In this document: positions 42,897-46,098 of the stretch, in pieces
Layout: every line of letters starts with the position of its first letter
Numbering within the stretch: position 1 is the stretch's first letter
Assembly: GCA_020344315.1 (NCBI GenBank)
Contig: CP070820.1
Location: 702,699 to 748,796, forward strand
Direction of reading: 5' to 3'
Origin: Candidatus Bathyarchaeum sp.
Lineage (GTDB): Archaea; Thermoproteota; Bathyarchaeia; Bathyarchaeales; Bathyarchaeaceae
DNA: 46,098 nt
Made by a program: the position numbers and the translations under genes
The notes under the pieces: model-generated
Databases searched by the model: none
What the model was told of the DNA's origin: nothing
What the model saw: only the letters and a program-made list of their open reading frames with translations

Positions 42897-43232
42897 TTGG
42901 AGATTACTGAAGTAATCAAGGAGATCGAGAACAGAAGTAAAACAGGAGAGTTGAGCAAGAAGAGGGTTACTTGTATTCATTGTGGAAGAACTTGGATTGA
43001 ATTCTCTGGCCTGATTGTCGGACACAAAGAGGGGTTTGAAGATCTGTGCCTTCGCATTGGAACTGAGTCAGAAAATTGTTTTGCATGTAGTTGGAGAGCC
43101 TTGAAATGTGAAAAATGCAACTCAAAGGACGTATATGAAATAATGTTTCCTAATGAGATTTCTGGAGAAGTATCATTGAGTTTTAAGAGCATAAAAAAGG
43201 TCACCAACCGTTCGAATGCAGAGACCTCATGA
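42897..43232 (+). CDS. Zinc-binding protein of unknown function
   Basis: About 111 residues from the TTG at 42897, five to six bases after GGGGTGA; GTG at 42888 is an alternative consistent with a TATA-like element (ATACATAAATATTTA near 42851-42865). Cysteine pairs CIHC, then CFAC and CEKC make a zinc or Fe-S site. No family name. It is in front of the NuoE-like and NuoF-like genes, 50 bases away, and may share their transcript. Confidence 0.5.
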   Translation: MEITEVIKEIENRSKTGELSKKRVTCIHCGRTWIEFSGLIVGHKEGFEDLCLRIGTESENCFACSWRALKCEKCNSKDVYEIMFPNEISGEVSLSFKSIKKVTNRSNAETS

Positions 43233-43282
43233 AATCTTCACATCCAACAACACAAAGAACGGATGATTGACTCTGGGGCGCT

Positions 43283-43777
43283 ATGAATTTGTCGGAAAAC
43301 ATTACTGAACACGGTAAAATCGACAAAATCATGAAAAATCATTCTTGGGAAGAGTCAGAGTTAATTTCTATATTGCATGAAATTGAGAATTTATACGATT
43401 ATCTTCCAGCTTGGGCTTTGAGGCACATATCTGAAAAGCTTAACATTCCCCTGATTCAGGTCTACGGCGTAGCTTCTTTCTATAATGCATTTCACCTGAC
43501 ACAACATGGTAAGTATATTATTCGTGTATGTGAAGGAACTGCCTGCCATGTCAAAGGGGGTCATAGAGTAATGGAAGAATTTGAAAGAAAATTGAATATA
43601 GAAGCAGGAGAGACCACAAAAGACCTCGATTTTACGTTGGAAAGGGTCAACTGTTTGGGTTGCTGCGCCTTAGGACCTATGGTGATGGTTGACGACAAAT
43701 ATTATGGACAAATGTCTCCGGCAAAACTCGGATCCCTCATAAAGCAATTAAAGAAAACTCGGATCGATCATAAATGA
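43283..43777 (+). CDS. NuoE/HndA-like [2Fe-2S] subunit of an NAD-linked oxidoreductase
   Basis: 164 residues. Thioredoxin-like fold with the [2Fe-2S] cysteines CEGTAC and CLGCC (about residues 84, 89, 126-130) and the N-terminal helical bundle of NuoE/HoxE/HndA proteins. The stop overlaps the start of the NuoF-like gene by four bases (43774-43777), so they are coupled. It hands electrons between the NuoF flavin and the next subunit. Confidence 0.9.
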   Translation: MNLSENITEHGKIDKIMKNHSWEESELISILHEIENLYDYLPAWALRHISEKLNIPLIQVYGVASFYNAFHLTQHGKYIIRVCEGTACHVKGGHRVMEEFERKLNIEAGETTKDLDFTLERVNCLGCCALGPMVMVDDKYYGQMSPAKLGSLIKQLKKTRIDHK

Positions 43778-45627
43778 AAAAAATAAGAAATCGAGATCAT
43801 CTGGAGGAAATTGGAAGAAAACTATTGGAAAAGAGAGAGTCTGGAAAACGTTGTATAACAGTTTCTTCAGGAACCTGCGGTCGAGTAAGTAATAGTCAAA
43901 AGGTTGTAGAAGCTGTTCATGAAGCGATAAAAAAACATGGCGCTGAAGACAAAGTTTACGTTAGAGTTACAGGGTGCCATGGTTTTTGCCAAGTTGCGCC
44001 AATACTGGTCATATATCCTGACGGAATTTTCTATCAGCAAGTGAAGGCTAAAGATGCTGAAGACATTATCACAGAAACTATCCTAGCGAATCGAGTGGTT
44101 GATCGACTCCTTTATGTTGACCCAACTACCGGAGAAAAAATCGTATATGAAAAAGATGTACCGTTCTTCGTGAAGCAAAAGCGTCTCCTCCTAGGAAACA
44201 ACCGTTTTGTCGATCCTACTAAAATAGAAGATTATATTGCCATCGGAGGTTACAAGGCTTTAGGTAAAGTACTTTTTGATATGAAACCAGAAGAGGTTAT
44301 TGAAGAGATAAAGAGGTCTGGTCTTCGGGGGAGGGGAGGTGCTGGCTTCCCAACAGGTGCCAAATGGGAAAGTTGCCGTAGTGCTAAGGGATCCATGAAA
44401 AACGTGATTTGTAATGCTGACGAAGGAGATCCTGGCGCCTATATGGATAGAAGCCTACTGGAAGGTAACCCCCATGGCATTATTGAAGGCATGATAATCG
44501 GAGCTTACGCGATCGGAGCGCATCAGGGTTATGTTTACGTTCGCTACGAATATCCATTGGCGATTGAGAATACGCAGCTGGCCTTAAATCAGGCAAGAGA
44601 ATATGGTTTGCTTGGTAAGAATATTATAGGCTCCGGCTTTGATTTTGACATTAAAGTAGCTATAGGTGCTGGAGCGTTTGTTTGTGGAGAATCTACAGCA
44701 CTAATAGCATCGATTGAAGGCAAAATGGGTGAGCCCAGAGCAAAATATATTCACACAGTCGAGCGGGGTTTAGGAAACAACCCAACCAATCTGAATAACG
44801 TCAAGACTTGGGCCAACATCCCATTAATCATCAATAATGGCGCAGGTTGGTATTCAAAAATTGGAACCGAGAAGAGTAAAGGAACAGGAATCTTCTCACT
44901 TGTCGGAAAGATTAGCAACACTGGTCTAGTCGAAGTTCCAATGGGAACTCCGCTCAGACAAATCGTTTACGACATAGGTGGAGGAATACCAGAAAGAAAG
45001 AAGTTTAAGGCGGTTCAGACTGGTGGACCTTCAGGCGGTTGCATCCCTGCCAAGTTACTTGACGTTCCCGTGGATTTTGAAAGATTAACCGAAGTGGGCT
45101 CAATGATGGGTTCGGGCGGAATGATAGTAATGGATGAAAACACATGCATGATTGATGTTGCCCGATATTTCCTCAACTTCCTAGCTGATGAGTCGTGCGG
45201 CAAGTGTGTTCCATGTCGTGAAGGAATTAAAAGGATGCTTGAGATAGTAGTCAGTATAACCAAGGGTCTAGGGACGGAGGAGGACTTGAAGCTTCTTGAA
45301 GAGTTGGCGAAGATGGTTAAGGATTTTTCTCTTTGTGGTCTCGGTACAACAGCTCCAAACCCCGTCTTGTCAACTCTAAGATATTTTAGAGACGAATATG
45401 AAGCTCACGTGAGAGACAAAAAGTGTCCCGCTGGCATTTGCAAAGATCTGATTGAATATTACATTCTTGACGATAAATGCACGGGATGTGCTGCCTGTTT
45501 GAAACTCTGTCCCCAAAAAGCAATCCAAGGTGAACTAAAGAAACCTCACATAATTTCCTCTGAAAATTGTATTAGATGCGGCATCTGTAAAGATGCTTGC
45601 CCAGTTGAAGCGATAATAGTGAGATAG
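43774..45627 (+). CDS. NuoF/HndC-like NAD(H)-binding FMN and Fe-S subunit
   Basis: 617 residues, longer than NuoF. Order: N-terminal thioredoxin-like [2Fe-2S] domain (about 1-120, VSSGTCG...VTGCHGFCQVAP), NADH/FMN domain with GLRGRGGAGFPTGAKW and CNADEGDPGAYMDRSL, SLBB domain, [4Fe-4S] site ESCGKCVPCREG, and a C-terminal pair of ferredoxin sets CTGCAACLKLCP and CIRCGICKDACP. This is the HndC/HydB architecture of electron-bifurcating hydrogenases and formate dehydrogenases. The catalytic partner is beyond the window. Confidence 0.93.
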   Translation: MKKIRNRDHLEEIGRKLLEKRESGKRCITVSSGTCGRVSNSQKVVEAVHEAIKKHGAEDKVYVRVTGCHGFCQVAPILVIYPDGIFYQQVKAKDAEDIITETILANRVVDRLLYVDPTTGEKIVYEKDVPFFVKQKRLLLGNNRFVDPTKIEDYIAIGGYKALGKVLFDMKPEEVIEEIKRSGLRGRGGAGFPTGAKWESCRSAKGSMKNVICNADEGDPGAYMDRSLLEGNPHGIIEGMIIGAYAIGAHQGYVYVRYEYPLAIENTQLALNQAREYGLLGKNIIGSGFDFDIKVAIGAGAFVCGESTALIASIEGKMGEPRAKYIHTVERGLGNNPTNLNNVKTWANIPLIINNGAGWYSKIGTEKSKGTGIFSLVGKISNTGLVEVPMGTPLRQIVYDIGGGIPERKKFKAVQTGGPSGGCIPAKLLDVPVDFERLTEVGSMMGSGGMIVMDENTCMIDVARYFLNFLADESCGKCVPCREGIKRMLEIVVSITKGLGTEEDLKLLEELAKMVKDFSLCGLGTTAPNPVLSTLRYFRDEYEAHVRDKKCPAGICKDLIEYYILDDKCTGCAACLKLCPQKAIQGELKKPHIISSENCIRCGICKDACPVEAIIVR

Positions 45628-45636
45628 GAAGTGATT

Positions 45637-46098
45637 ATGATGCTAACCCTCATTATTGATGGAGTGAAAGTTCAAGCGGAAGAAGGCTCCACGATACTTG
45701 AAGTTGCCAAGTTCTACGGGATTGATATACCAACTCTGTGCTACCATGACGAGTTAACCCCCTATGGTTCTTGCCGGTTGTGCACGGTTGAGGTTGACGA
45801 CGGAAGAAAGACCAGACTGGTAGCTTCTTGCCTTTACCCTGTTAAAGAAGGGATAAGGGTGAAAACACATACAGAGAGGCTGATAAAAGGGCGAAAAATG
45901 ATGCTCGAGTTACTAATTGCAAGATGCCCAAACTCTAAGACCCTGCAGGACCTAGCCGCAGAGATTGGATTGGAGCAAGTTAGATTCAAGATGGAAAATG
46001 AAGACTGCATCTTATGTGGATTGTGTGTAAGGATGTGTGCTGAACAGATGGGAAGCGGAGCAATAGGTTTCGTGGGTAGAGGCCAAAAAAGGGAAGTA
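45637..46098 (+). CDS. HoxU/NuoG-like [2Fe-2S] and [4Fe-4S] subunit, N-terminus (partial)
   Basis: 154 residues to the window edge. N-terminal plant-type ferredoxin domain: CYHDELTPYGSCRLCTVEV plus a later Cys (VASC), then a helical linker without the usual H-x-x-D-C-x2-C-x5-C cluster, and a ferredoxin set CILCGLCVRMCAEQM. This fits HoxU or the N-terminus of NuoG/HndD/FdhA-like proteins. The start ATG is 9 bases after the nuoF-like stop and GGAAGTGA precedes it. The right edge cuts the gene, so its final length and any catalytic domain are unknown. Confidence 0.85.
   Translation, partial: MMLTLIIDGVKVQAEEGSTILEVAKFYGIDIPTLCYHDELTPYGSCRLCTVEVDDGRKTRLVASCLYPVKEGIRVKTHTERLIKGRKMMLELLIARCPNSKTLQDLAAEIGLEQVRFKMENEDCILCGLCVRMCAEQMGSGAIGFVGRGQKREV

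Overview
The window is archaeal. It carries archaeal-type information genes (uS12, eL40, Alba, TruD, Pth2, an archaeal AspRS, a NusA-like KH protein), the archaeal repair nuclease EndoQ ending in a PCNA-binding motif, geranylgeranyl reductase and UbiA lipid-type enzymes, and tRNA genes with bulge-helix-bulge (BHB) introns at non-canonical positions. BHB introns outside position 37/38 are typical of Thermoproteota. Together with the small Zn-ribbon proteins, TATA boxes close to starts and anaerobic-looking redox genes, I infer an uncultured anaerobic lineage such as Bathyarchaeia. This is an inference, not a database result.

Layout. 1-3.8 kb (minus): N-terminus of uS12, a secreted coiled-coil protein, a QueT transporter behind a structured leader, a DUF996 membrane protein, UbiA and a Zn-ribbon protein. 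3.9-7 kb (plus): geranylgeranyl reductase, Pth2, TruD. 7-9.2 kb (minus): Alba, NusA-like KH protein, AspRS. 9.4-12 kb: eL40, tRNA-Val(CAC) with a D-arm intron, HIT protein, tRNA-Phe(GAA) with an intron at 30/31, PIG-V-like transferase. 12.4-17.4 kb: radical SAM protein, Zn-ribbon protein, SagB-type nitroreductase, two divergent DUF3795 proteins, Fpg-like protein, DUF4184 protein. 17.6-20.7 kb: three exported or membrane proteins, one of which joins an outside coiled coil to an inside winged helix. 20.9-26.3 kb: two intron-bearing tRNA-Gly genes, then an AT-rich accessory stretch (predicted TIM-barrel-like protein, membrane CHAT-like protein, microprotein, MFS exporter, integrase remnant beside tRNA-Val(TAC), tRNA-Ser) studded with a palindromic repeat. 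26.3-33.2 kb: polyferredoxin membrane protein, TldE/TldD, a second PIG-V-like transferase, EndoQ. 33.2-36.8 kb: a ferrous-iron operon (DtxR-FeoA, FeoB, Zn-ribbon, DtxR-FeoA) with an operator-like palindrome. 37.0-37.4 kb: a non-coding array of CTCTTT words and 18-bp hairpins. 37.6-39.8 kb: adenosine-specific kinase and one-chain GMP synthase. 40-46.1 kb: FMN glutamate-synthase-like protein, two Lrp/AsnC regulators, a Zn protein, then NuoE-like, NuoF-like and a HoxU/NuoG-like protein cut by the window edge.

The accessory genes at 12-26 kb look individually acquired. The clearest functional units are the Feo operon and the NuoE/NuoF/HoxU module, which should oxidise or reduce NAD(H) for a catalytic partner beyond the right edge. 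The most unusual non-coding signals are the queT leader, the phased repeat array upstream of dtxR-feoB, the dispersed palindromic repeat around 21.4-26.3 kb and the BHB introns. Many genes have a TATA box 20-30 bases before the start codon, suggesting leaderless mRNAs.
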